Assembly (NCBI RefSeq): GCF_947502395.1 | Contig: NZ_CANMZM010000003.1 | Location: 710,709 to 774,708 of the forward strand | DNA: 64,000 bases | Direction of reading: 5' to 3' | DNA from: an uncultured Erythrobacter sp. | GTDB lineage: Bacteria > Pseudomonadota > Alphaproteobacteria > Sphingomonadales > Sphingomonadaceae | Shown: piece after piece, positions 1 through 7,486 of the stretch | How the letters are laid out: every line of letters starts with the position of its first letter | Numbering within the stretch: position 1 is the stretch's first letter | Program-made: the position numbers and the translations under genes | Notes under the pieces: model-generated | The model's input: the letters and a program-made list of their open reading frames with translations, nothing else | Database searches by the model: none | What the model was told of the DNA's origin: nothing

Positions 1-372
1 ATTCCAGCCAATACACAAACTGCCGAAAGGGGGCTGCTCGCCCCGGAATTTCAACTCGTGAACGAGACGACAGCGGCCTCCTATGTCAATTTTATGGAGC
101 GCACGATCAATGGCGGCGGATTTTGGCTCTCTGATGTAGAAGTGACTTACGAAGATGAACTCGAAATTGTCGATGATACAGAAGCATTGCTTGACCGGTT
201 AGATTTGCTGCTGGCTGCGGGTCAATTGTCTAGTGAAACTCGAAGTACAATTGCAGATGCCCTCAATGCGGAGGGAGTGACTGCGACAAGCAGTGAGGAA
301 GATAAGCTCGCCCAGGTCCACCGCGCCATACTCTTGGTGATGGTTTCAAACGACTATCTGGTTCAGCGCTAA
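1..372 (+). CDS. DUF1800 family protein, C-terminal fragment
   Basis: The frame is open from the first base of the window and ends at a TAA at 370-372, so only the C-terminal 123 residues are seen and the start lies upstream. The piece contains APEFQL followed by a helix-rich tail ending in AILLVMVSNDYLVQR, as DUF1800 proteins end. It lies 13 bases before a DUF1501 gene, and DUF1800/DUF1501 pairs are a recurrent two-gene unit in Proteobacteria. The biochemical role of the family is not established. The GTG at 58 is an internal valine of the open frame, not a likely start. Confidence 0.8.
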   Translation: MPANTQTAERGLLAPEFQLVNETTAASYVNFMERTINGGGFWLSDVEVTYEDELEIVDDTEALLDRLDLLLAAGQLSSETRSTIADALNAEGVTATSSEEDKLAQVHRAILLVMVSNDYLVQR

Positions 373-385
373 AGGAGGCGAGACA

Positions 386-1822
386 ATGTTTCACATTGGA
401 AAATCAAACGAAATTACTCGTCGTGCCTTTATGCACCGGTCGAGTCAGTTGGCCGTGATGGGAGCAGCGTCCGGCTATGCGATGGGGCTGGCGGGGCTAA
501 GTGATGCGGCCGCTTTTGATAGCTCTGGTGGATATAAGGCGCTGGTGTGTGTCTTTCTTTTGGGCGGCAACGATCATGCTAACACACTGATCCCATTCGA
601 TGTGCCTAATTACAACCGCTATTCGAACATTAGAGGCGGTCTGCCAGCAAACGGCGGGATTGCCATTGCGCGGGATGCACTGGCAGGGCAGGTTCTCAAC
701 CCGTTACAAGAGCAAACGCTCACTGACGATATGCAGCTGGCGCTTGCGCCGACAATGCCCCGATTGAAGGCGCGGTTTGACCAAGGGGTCATGGCGCCCC
801 TGCTCAATGTTGGGCCCTTGATTGCGCCGATTACGCGCCAACAATTTGACAGCGAGGATCTGGTCAGTTTCCCAAGGCCGGCCAATCTATTCTCGCACAA
901 TGACCAGCAGTCGACCTGGCAATCGGGCTCTCCTGAAGGATCGGTCTCGGGCTGGGGTGGGCGGATTGGCGATCTGGCAGCCAGCAGCAATACCAATTCG
1001 ATGTTCACCGCGATCAACGCTTCGGGTAGTGGGGTGTTTCTTTCTGGCGACCAGACCCAACCATATGGCATATCGTCCAACGGGGCGATCACCGTGAGGG
1101 CATTGAATCGAAGGCTTTACGGCTCGCAAGCAGCTAGTGATGCGCTTCGGACTTTGCTGACGGCAGGTACTGGCCATGTCTTTGGTAATGACTACGCCAT
1201 GGCGAACGCGCGCTCAATCCAGTTCTCTGGTTTCATCAGCGATGCGCTCGAGAATGTCAGCCTTAACACCGACTTTGGGGACGGCAGCCTTGCCAGCCAA
1301 CTTAAGACTGTCGCGCAACTGATTGCTGCGCGCGGATCACTTGGCGTAACGCGGCAAGTCTTTCTCGTCGCAACGGGCGGGTTTGATAATCACGATGGCT
1401 TGATCGGCACGCATGAAGGGCTGTTGGCAAGCGTCGACACCGCGCTCGATGCGTTTTACCAAGCGATGGAGGAAGTCGGAGTGGCGGATCAGGTGACTGC
1501 ATTCACTGCCTCTGATTTTGGTCGCACGCTTGCCTCCAATGGTGATGGATCGGACCACGGGTGGGGTGGACATCACCTCGTATTGGGCGGTGCGGTCAAT
1601 GGTGGCCAGTTCTACGGTACAGCCCCCACGATTTCGATTGATGCCGATGACCAAGTGGGACGAGGAAGGCTACTTCCTTCAACGTCAGTTGACGAATACT
1701 CGGCTACTTTGGCCAAATGGCTGGGGGTCGAAGCGAGCGAGATCCCGTTGGTCTCCCCCAATATCGGTAATTTCAACTCGCCGGATCTTGGCTTTATGCG
1801 GGAGGCAGTGCCGGCCGGGTAG
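386..1822 (+). CDS. DUF1501 family, Tat-exported protein
   Basis: A 478-residue protein that begins with a twin-arginine signal (RRAFMHRSSQ, then a hydrophobic stretch ending near SDAAAF), so it is probably exported folded to the periplasm. The body carries the DUF1501 landmarks VFLLGGNDHANTLIP near the N-terminus and FDNHDGL and DHGWGGHHLVLGG in the second half; the family belongs to the alkaline-phosphatase-like/sulfatase superfamily. An AAAGGAGG ribosome-binding site lies 8 bases before ATG. It is translated directly after the DUF1800 gene and probably in the same operon. Substrate is unknown. Confidence 0.88.
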   Translation: MFHIGKSNEITRRAFMHRSSQLAVMGAASGYAMGLAGLSDAAAFDSSGGYKALVCVFLLGGNDHANTLIPFDVPNYNRYSNIRGGLPANGGIAIARDALAGQVLNPLQEQTLTDDMQLALAPTMPRLKARFDQGVMAPLLNVGPLIAPITRQQFDSEDLVSFPRPANLFSHNDQQSTWQSGSPEGSVSGWGGRIGDLAASSNTNSMFTAINASGSGVFLSGDQTQPYGISSNGAITVRALNRRLYGSQAASDALRTLLTAGTGHVFGNDYAMANARSIQFSGFISDALENVSLNTDFGDGSLASQLKTVAQLIAARGSLGVTRQVFLVATGGFDNHDGLIGTHEGLLASVDTALDAFYQAMEEVGVADQVTAFTASDFGRTLASNGDGSDHGWGGHHLVLGGAVNGGQFYGTAPTISIDADDQVGRGRLLPSTSVDEYSATLAKWLGVEASEIPLVSPNIGNFNSPDLGFMREAVPAG

Positions 1823-1837
1823 CCGCAGAGAATTTGA

Positions 1838-1860
1838 GGGCGCGCCGCGCCGCGCCCTTT
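1838..1860 (+). terminator. GC-rich hairpin after DUF1501 gene
   Basis: GGGCGCG at 1838-1844 pairs perfectly with CGCGCCC at 1851-1857, with a six-base loop and then TTT. It starts 16 bases after the DUF1501 stop codon. The T tract is short, so termination efficiency is uncertain. Confidence 0.55.
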
Positions 1861-1924
1861 GGTCTCAGCAAAGAATTTCTGCGTGAGATGCCAGAAGTGA
1901 CTTTTTGCACATTGTTGGATCGGG

Positions 1925-2014
1925 CGGGTCGCTATTCCCTGCTCATGGGCCATGAGTTCCTGGCCCAAGCGACCCGAAGCCTGGCTCCCCGTTTTTTTCG
2001 GGGAGCTTTTTTTT
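1925..2014 (+). ncRNA. candidate small RNA with intrinsic terminator
   Basis: Between two convergent genes lies a compact fold. CGGGTCGC (1925-1932) pairs perfectly with GCGACCCG (1969-1976); inside it TGGGCC (1946-1951) pairs with GGCCCA (1962-1967), with an alternative small dyad CTCATG/CATGAG (1942-1947/1951-1956). Eight bases further on comes a strong terminator hairpin with eight Ts. The T tract shows transcription on the + strand, away from the DUF1501 gene. No open frame with a ribosome site is seen. I do not recognise an Rfam family. It could instead be an elaborate 3' UTR of the DUF1501 mRNA. Confidence 0.4.
1984..2014 (+). terminator. strong Rho-independent terminator
   Basis: GCTCCCCG (1984-1991) pairs with CGGGGAGC (1999-2006) around a T7 loop and is followed by eight Ts (2007-2014). 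The minus strand has no T run after the stem, so it terminates + strand transcription. Confidence 0.88.
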
Positions 2015-2046
2015 GCGCTTCTCAAGGCACTGAAGTTCAGCCCCAA

Positions 2047-2742
2047 TCAAATGTCTTCGCACTGGTCCATCAGGCCGTTGATGTCCGGAATGACAAGGCT
2101 TCTGCCCTTTTTTCGCAAAAGGCCAAGCGTGGTGAGTTCGCTGATCGCGCGAGTGATGGTTTCGCGCTGACCACCAACCGTGGCCGCCCATTCTGCATGG
2201 GTCGGCGGATTGCACAGGATAATCTCATCTTCCTCGCCATCCTGCGCCATCGCAGTGCGAATGAGCTCGGTATAGAATCGCATTTTCACCGAGCTTGCCG
2301 TGGTCTCATAAATCCGATTGGAGAGATCTCTAATCCGCGATGAGAGGTCGCGTAACAGTGCTTGGGTCACGCTCGGCAACTCCACCATGAGTTCACGAAA
2401 GGCCGCTCCGCTGAGACGACCCATGACGACCTCAGAGAGCGCAACAATGTTGACCGAGCGTGGCTGTCCATCGAAAACCGCCAGTTCTCCGACGTAAGAG
2501 TATGCCGGTAATCGCCGATAGCTTATCTCGCGGCCAGCGAGCGAATAACGGTTCGCAAGAGCTTGTCCTTCGAGCAATAGAAACACGTCGGTGTCGTGCG
2601 CTTCGTGGGCGATTATCGTCTCCCCGCGTTCGAATCGCACCAAAGATACCTTGTTCAATACAGTTTGTAGATCTTCGTCACTGAGTTCTTCAAAGATGCT
2701 GAACTCGCGCAGCTTTTCTTCAATATTATTGTCTGCTGTCAT
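2047..2742 (-). CDS. Crp/Fnr family transcriptional regulator
   Basis: A 231-residue regulator. Residues about 15-125 form a cyclic-nucleotide-binding-like beta barrel (VRFERGETIIAHEAHDTDVF, then SYVGELAVFDGQPRS, the place of the phosphate-binding cassette). Residues about 150-225 form a Crp-type winged helix with the recognition helix GGQRETITRAISEL. There is no N-terminal cysteine cluster, so it is not an oxygen-sensing FNR. The ELAVFDGQPRS segment keeps Glu but has no clear RSA motif, so cAMP binding cannot be asserted. It is divergent from the DyP unit and a reasonable candidate to control it. Its target site is not identified. Confidence 0.88.
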   Translation of the reverse strand: MTADNNIEEKLREFSIFEELSDEDLQTVLNKVSLVRFERGETIIAHEAHDTDVFLLLEGQALANRYSLAGREISYRRLPAYSYVGELAVFDGQPRSVNIVALSEVVMGRLSGAAFRELMVELPSVTQALLRDLSSRIRDLSNRIYETTASSVKMRFYTELIRTAMAQDGEEDEIILCNPPTHAEWAATVGGQRETITRAISELTTLGLLRKKGRSLVIPDINGLMDQCEDI

Positions 2743-2779
2743 GTATGAGTCCCCGTTTATCGCGAGCCGACTTGCCAGA

Positions 2780-2825
2780 CCCCCTCAAACTGTGAAAGAG
2801 TGCCTGTGGGTAGTAAAAGAGGGGG
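2780..2825 (+). promoter_or_regulatory. possible SD-sequestering hairpin before the DyP unit
   Basis: CCCCCTC at 2780-2786 is perfectly complementary to GAGGGGG at 2819-2825, which is the Shine-Dalgarno sequence of the next gene (GTG start at 2832). The 32-base loop is long, so the pairing is plausible but not proven. Confidence 0.3.
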
Positions 2826-2831
2826 AGCTAA

Positions 2832-3542
2832 GTGTCCAATGTTGCTGGAAAAGCTTATGGGATGATAGTCATCACCCCTTTGGCAAAACGCCTTGGGTGG
2901 ACAAACAAATGGGTGTTCCGCTTTGGCCGCAGCTTCCCCAGAACATTGGCGGGGCTGATCGGGCTTAAGTTTATCCATTTTGCGCGATGGGTGATTATTC
3001 CCAAAGATGCATGGCCCACGCTTTGTGAAGACAAGGAGAAGCTTGACCGGGATACCATGCTGTTCCTGTCGAACTTTAATGGAACCTGGGATCAATATAT
3101 CGACGCATTTTCGGACGGCATTCCGACAGGACTTGACCTGTTTTGGTACAAGAATGCTCGCTACCCGGGCTCTGTCCCCATCACCCCATTCAAGGACTAT
3201 ATTCGGGCAAATCAGATCAATTGCGACTTCTACTACAATGCGACGCCGGGGGCAGCATACCGCGATATTGTGTCAGCCTTGCGGGTCAAACGTGCGTTGC
3301 TTGAACTGGAAGAGGTGTATCGTGACCCAGACACTTCGTCAGAGGAATTCGCGCACGCCTATCGGACGAAATTGAAGCACATACAGAATGATCTGACCAC
3401 GCAAGGGTTCTCACCCGTTGCTTCGATTTCGACAGACGTGGCCGAAGAGCATCGTCAGCAATTCAACGCGCTGCAGAACACCTTCAACGAAGCCTGGCTC
3501 AAACAGTACAACACGGGGGAGGATGACAATGCCAAGCATTGA
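2832..3542 (+). CDS. DyP-associated protein with HFARW block
   Basis: A 236-residue protein of unknown function that starts at GTG 2832, chosen for the GGGGGAG site 6 bases upstream. I do not recognise a named family. Residues 49-53 read HFARW, followed by TMLFLSNFNGTWDQYIDAF (about 75-93) and an FWYKNARYPG segment. The next gene repeats this order (HFARF, then YLLFAAEFD and a C-terminal F-containing helix), so the two appear to be paralogous domains. The residues around 10-45 are basic and amphipathic, not a clear signal peptide. It overlaps the next gene by 14 bases, and a shared operon with the DyP peroxidase is likely. Confidence 0.75.
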   Translation: MSNVAGKAYGMIVITPLAKRLGWTNKWVFRFGRSFPRTLAGLIGLKFIHFARWVIIPKDAWPTLCEDKEKLDRDTMLFLSNFNGTWDQYIDAFSDGIPTGLDLFWYKNARYPGSVPITPFKDYIRANQINCDFYYNATPGAAYRDIVSALRVKRALLELEEVYRDPDTSSEEFAHAYRTKLKHIQNDLTTQGFSPVASISTDVAEEHRQQFNALQNTFNEAWLKQYNTGEDDNAKH

Positions 3543-4494
3543 CGGCGGATACTATTTCCTCACCGTACTTGTGCCTGTTCGGCGGGCTTGGAATGCAGGT
3601 GAAGAGGACGGCCGCGCCGCGCCCATTATCGAACTCCGCAAAACGCTGGCGCAGTTGCCAACGGCGATGCAGACACCTGGTGCCCACGAAAGCGGTGAGA
3701 TCAGTGCGTTTTCCAGGTCCACACGCACTCATTTTGCCCGTTTTTCGGTGATCGACCGCCTTGGCTATAACGGGTATGAAGCGGCCGACCCTGTGCTGGA
3801 CACGCTGGGCCTTGCCACACCGTCCGTTGCCCGGACTGAGCTTGAAAGCCCTTACCTGCTTTTCGCAGCCGAGTTTGATGCTCCGAGCGGCTCTCGAAAC
3901 TATGATTTAGCCGTGTACTTGCGCGAGTTGTGGGAGGTCATGGAGGATGATCTGGTTAAGGTTTTCTCCAATTGCGTCGCCTTTGATAAGGGCTCAGTTA
4001 CGACCGCTGCCGAATTCATCGAATACATCAAGCGCTGCGAGCTTGAGACAACGATGCCGTTTAATTTCTATTGGGCCGAACCCCCAACGAGCCTGCCGAC
4101 ACTCACGCTCAAAGGTCTGGCGATTGGGGCTGGGCTCACAGGTCTGGCCATGGGGGCGTTGTTTTGGTGGCTGTTTAGTCCCTACAACCCCATCGGCCCA
4201 CTCGGCTATTGGTGGGCGCTCATTCCAGGCGCGATTGCCGCTATCGGTGGTGCGATTGGCTTTGTTGCTATGCGATTCAAGAAGTACGGCGACCGGGCAT
4301 TTCCAACTCCGCCCGATGGAGATTTGATCTCCGTCCTTAAGGGGCTGCATTTGCAGAACACATTTGGGCAATTCGTGATCGACAACCAGGGGGCAGGGGA
4401 GGCCGATTTGCACAAGGCTTTCGGGGAGTATCTTGATAAGAATGAGCCGCAAAAACCAGAACCGCGCCATCCGGCAGGGGAGGTGTTTGGATGA
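3529..4494 (+). CDS. DyP-associated membrane protein with HFARF block
   Basis: 321 residues from ATG 3529, preferred over the longer open frame because GGGGAGG lies just before it and the frame upstream is shared with the previous gene. HFARF is at residues 68-72 and YLLFAAEFD at about 109-117, then a DLAVYLRELWEVMEDD helix and VFSNCVAFDKG, in the same order as the preceding protein. Two hydrophobic segments (about 193-216 and 226-248) make a C-terminal membrane hairpin, followed by a cytosolic tail. The stop overlaps the peroxidase start as ATGA, so translation is probably coupled. No function is known; an accessory or membrane-anchor role for the peroxidase is an inference. Confidence 0.75.
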   Translation: MPSIDGGYYFLTVLVPVRRAWNAGEEDGRAAPIIELRKTLAQLPTAMQTPGAHESGEISAFSRSTRTHFARFSVIDRLGYNGYEAADPVLDTLGLATPSVARTELESPYLLFAAEFDAPSGSRNYDLAVYLRELWEVMEDDLVKVFSNCVAFDKGSVTTAAEFIEYIKRCELETTMPFNFYWAEPPTSLPTLTLKGLAIGAGLTGLAMGALFWWLFSPYNPIGPLGYWWALIPGAIAAIGGAIGFVAMRFKKYGDRAFPTPPDGDLISVLKGLHLQNTFGQFVIDNQGAGEADLHKAFGEYLDKNEPQKPEPRHPAGEVFG

Positions 4495-6125
4495 CTCAGG
4501 CTGCCGATAATGAGCGCATTGCGCTGCGACTCGCTGACATTCAGGGTAATATCCTCAACGCCTACGGCAAGCAGGGCTTTCCCAAAGGCAGAGCGATCTT
4601 CTTGCATGTCGACAACGGCAAGAAGGGCCGCGAATTCCTTGAGGAGTTCTATGACCGTGTCACGACAGCCGTTCGCTGGAAAAGCGACAATCCCTATGCT
4701 CCCAAAGCAGAAACCAGTGCATCCGAAAGGCCACCGGTAACACTCAACTTTGCGTTCACATTCAATGGGCTTGTTGCGCTTGGCGTGCCGATTAAAACCC
4801 TTTCAATGATGCCCGCCGAATTCCTTCAGGGGATGCGCGCGAGGGCGCCTATTTTGGGAGACACCTTGCCCGACGGTGCACTCGACCGCTGGGACGAGGT
4901 CTGGAAGCACGAGGCGCAAGCGGGAAGCGACAAGGCTGTGCACATCATGGCTTTGCTCAATTCCAATATGGACCCAGCCACAGGTGAGCCTGTTCCGGAA
5001 ATGGAAGAGCTTACCAACCTCATTCGCAACCATTGCAATGATGGCGGGGTGCGTATCCTAACGGGTCATGGCGTGGGCGAAGCCGACTACCAGGACATGA
5101 GTGCGCGCCTGATCCAGGATGCTGAAACCGGGCAATTCAAGCCTGTGCCTCTTGAACACTTCGGATTTGTCGACGGCATCAGCGATCCCGTCTTTGAAGG
5201 TCAGTTCCTGCCTGCAAATGAGGAAGAACGTAAGGTCGGCAATGGCAAATTCACTGGCGAGCTCAAAACTCAGGAAGAGGTCGAGAATCCCGACAACTGG
5301 GCTCCATTGGCCACCGGTGAATTTCTTCTGGGCTATCCTGATGAAGCCAAGGAAATGCCGCCTGCCGCGCTGCCCAATCTTTTCAGTACCAATGGTACAT
5401 TCATGGCTTACCGCAAGCTTGAGGAAAACGTGGAGTCGTTCCACGAATACATCGACAACACCGTCCCTGAATTCGCCAAGGTTTATGGCATCGCAGATCA
5501 GGACGAAGCGCGTGCGACGCTTTTCGCCAAATTCTCTGGTCGCTGGCAAGATGGCGTGCCTTTGGCACTCGCCCCCACTTACGCTGACTGGATAACCTTT
5601 AACGAGCAACATCAAGATGATGTGACGCGGCGCCCTTTACTTTCACGCTTCATATACGGCGATGACAAGGATGGGGCAGCGTGCCCGGCAAGCTCGCATA
5701 CCAGACGCGTCCATCCGCGCGATATGCTGGGACCTGGCGATGCTAGTGGAACAATTCTAGTGAACCGGAGGCGCATTCTGCGGCGCGGGCTTCCCTATGA
5801 TGCCACCAAAGACAGCAAGCGTGAGCGAGGTATTGTGATGCTCATCTGCTGCTCCAGCTTGGAACGGCAATTTGAGTTCGTCCAGCAACAGTGGATCAAC
5901 TACGGCATGGATTCGAATGCCGGTAACGATACCTGTCCGATGTTGGGAGTCCGGCAAGACGACAAGTTGAAATTCGTGATCCCAAATGATCCCGAAGGCG
6001 AGGGCGCGCCCTACATTTGCTCTAACCTTCCACAGTTTGTGGAGACTAAGGGGGGAGCTTACTTTTTCGTGCCGAGCATGACGAGCCTCAGAATGATCGC
6101 CATTGGGATGATCGATCCGACCTGA
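4491..6125 (+). CDS. DyP-type heme peroxidase
   Basis: A 544-residue dye-decolorizing-type peroxidase. It has the family GXXDG motif as GFVDG (225-229, catalytic Asp228). The CPASSHTRRVHPRD segment carries the axial histidine, about residue 401. It is followed by RRILRRGLPY and the ICCSSLERQFEFVQQQWIN signature near the C-terminus. No Tat or Sec signal is present, so it is cytosolic or membrane-associated through its partner. It is long, as class C/D type enzymes are, rather than the 300-residue bacterial class A/B. Natural substrates of such enzymes are mostly unknown. It is the last gene of a three-gene unit and ends 6 bases before a convergent P450. Confidence 0.93.
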   Translation: MTQAADNERIALRLADIQGNILNAYGKQGFPKGRAIFLHVDNGKKGREFLEEFYDRVTTAVRWKSDNPYAPKAETSASERPPVTLNFAFTFNGLVALGVPIKTLSMMPAEFLQGMRARAPILGDTLPDGALDRWDEVWKHEAQAGSDKAVHIMALLNSNMDPATGEPVPEMEELTNLIRNHCNDGGVRILTGHGVGEADYQDMSARLIQDAETGQFKPVPLEHFGFVDGISDPVFEGQFLPANEEERKVGNGKFTGELKTQEEVENPDNWAPLATGEFLLGYPDEAKEMPPAALPNLFSTNGTFMAYRKLEENVESFHEYIDNTVPEFAKVYGIADQDEARATLFAKFSGRWQDGVPLALAPTYADWITFNEQHQDDVTRRPLLSRFIYGDDKDGAACPASSHTRRVHPRDMLGPGDASGTILVNRRRILRRGLPYDATKDSKRERGIVMLICCSSLERQFEFVQQQWINYGMDSNAGNDTCPMLGVRQDDKLKFVIPNDPEGEGAPYICSNLPQFVETKGGAYFFVPSMTSLRMIAIGMIDPT

Positions 6126-6131
6126 GTTGGC

Positions 6132-7433
6132 TTAGTCGTAAAGCACCCAGAGGTTTTCAGGGAAGGGCCCCAATTTTGTCATCTTCCCTTCTTTCCCCGG
6201 AGCGCGGCGGACATTGTCACGCTTCAAAAGGGCTTTGAATGTCTGGGTGATTTGTGCGCGGGCAAGCGGCGCACCAATGCACCAATGCAGACCAAATCCC
6301 AAGAGCATTGAGTTGGTTTGCTCGCGGTGTGGATTGAACGTGCCTGGGTCTTCGACACGCCGGGGATCGTGCATCGCCGATTGGGTCGAGACGATCATGT
6401 TGGTCCCCTTCGTAATCAGCTTTTCGCGCCGCGTACCTGCAGCGACGACAAAATCCTCGCCTGCAACACGGAACGGTCCAGGGTTGATCGGCCAAAAGCG
6501 CATCGCCTCAAACAGGCACCCCGCCAAGAGATCGTCATCATCTGCGATTGCGGCAGCACGGGCCTGCCTCATCCAATCGGGATTGCTCAACAGCAACTCC
6601 AATACATGTCCTGACGCCATTGTATTGGTTGGCACAAAGCCTGTGATCATCCCTAGCATGATTGCCCGCAGGACGTTGTCAGGCATGGCCTCGGGCGCTT
6701 CTTTTTGCCGCTGAACAAAACGCGCAATGATCGTGTCTTCGGTTGGGCCAGCTTGCGCTCTGTCAATTGCTTCATCGACGATTGGGCGGACCAAAGCGGC
6801 CGCTGCAAAGGCCGCTTCCTTGATCTTGGGATCGTTCGCAGGATCGCCAAACATGTAGCTGCTCATCGCTATCGTCCAGCGCGCGAAACCCGCCTTGTCT
6901 TCGACCCTTAGGCCATAATATTTTTCGCAGATCAGAATGGGAATTAAGATCAGTAATCCTCCGATACCATCGATCTTTCCCTCCCCTTCGTTCACCAAGC
7001 GATGCGCTTCCTGATAGGAAAAGGGTGCGATAATCGCGTCATTGTCCTCGGGTGGATATACCCGCATGATCTCATGATGCATCGCCTGGTATTCGTCACT
7101 ATCGGCCATGCCGAGGACGAAATTCGGGCCAGCGGCCAAGTCTTTCATCTTAGGCCCAAAAGGGGTGGCAACCGCTTTGTCGTTTTGCATCGCCTCCGCA
7201 ACATCGTCAAAGCGCGTTATGGCCGCCCATCCGAAAAGGTTTGGGATCGGCCACCAACGGCGCAAGAACTTAAAAACCGCTAGTGGATGGCGGAAGAGAT
7301 AACTCGTGAACCGAGAGACGAACCCGTCGGACTGCAACAGCGTAGGATCAAATCCATTGTCGGTGCGACTATGGCCCGTTGCCGAAGAAGCACCCTGCGG
7401 CTCACCTCGCGAAAGCGCGGCTACATTGCCCAT
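6132..7433 (-). CDS. cytochrome P450
   Basis: 433 residues from ATG 7433, chosen over ATG 7457 because AAAGGGGGGA sits 5 bases before it. The heme-binding loop LGFGLHWCIG carries the thiolate cysteine and fits the FGXGXHXCXG pattern except that the first F is L. The K-helix ExxR appears as EAMR (FEAMRFWP). The I-helix region (MLGMITGFVPTNTMASGHVLE) lacks the usual acid-Thr pair, which is worth checking for redox chemistry. Soluble class I type without membrane anchor; no ferredoxin gene is adjacent. It follows the large cyclase gene by 54 bases on the same strand and converges on the DyP unit. Confidence 0.93.
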   Translation of the reverse strand: MGNVAALSRGEPQGASSATGHSRTDNGFDPTLLQSDGFVSRFTSYLFRHPLAVFKFLRRWWPIPNLFGWAAITRFDDVAEAMQNDKAVATPFGPKMKDLAAGPNFVLGMADSDEYQAMHHEIMRVYPPEDNDAIIAPFSYQEAHRLVNEGEGKIDGIGGLLILIPILICEKYYGLRVEDKAGFARWTIAMSSYMFGDPANDPKIKEAAFAAAALVRPIVDEAIDRAQAGPTEDTIIARFVQRQKEAPEAMPDNVLRAIMLGMITGFVPTNTMASGHVLELLLSNPDWMRQARAAAIADDDDLLAGCLFEAMRFWPINPGPFRVAGEDFVVAAGTRREKLITKGTNMIVSTQSAMHDPRRVEDPGTFNPHREQTNSMLLGFGLHWCIGAPLARAQITQTFKALLKRDNVRRAPGKEGKMTKLGPFPENLWVLYD

Positions 7434-7486
7434 ATTGTCCCCCCCTTTAGATCGCAATTCAATACTTTAAAGTCACGAATAGATGT

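Noticed and set aside
1834..2343. A 169-codon + strand frame across the sRNA candidate
   Set aside because: It runs antisense through the Crp gene and through a strong terminator; chance frame.
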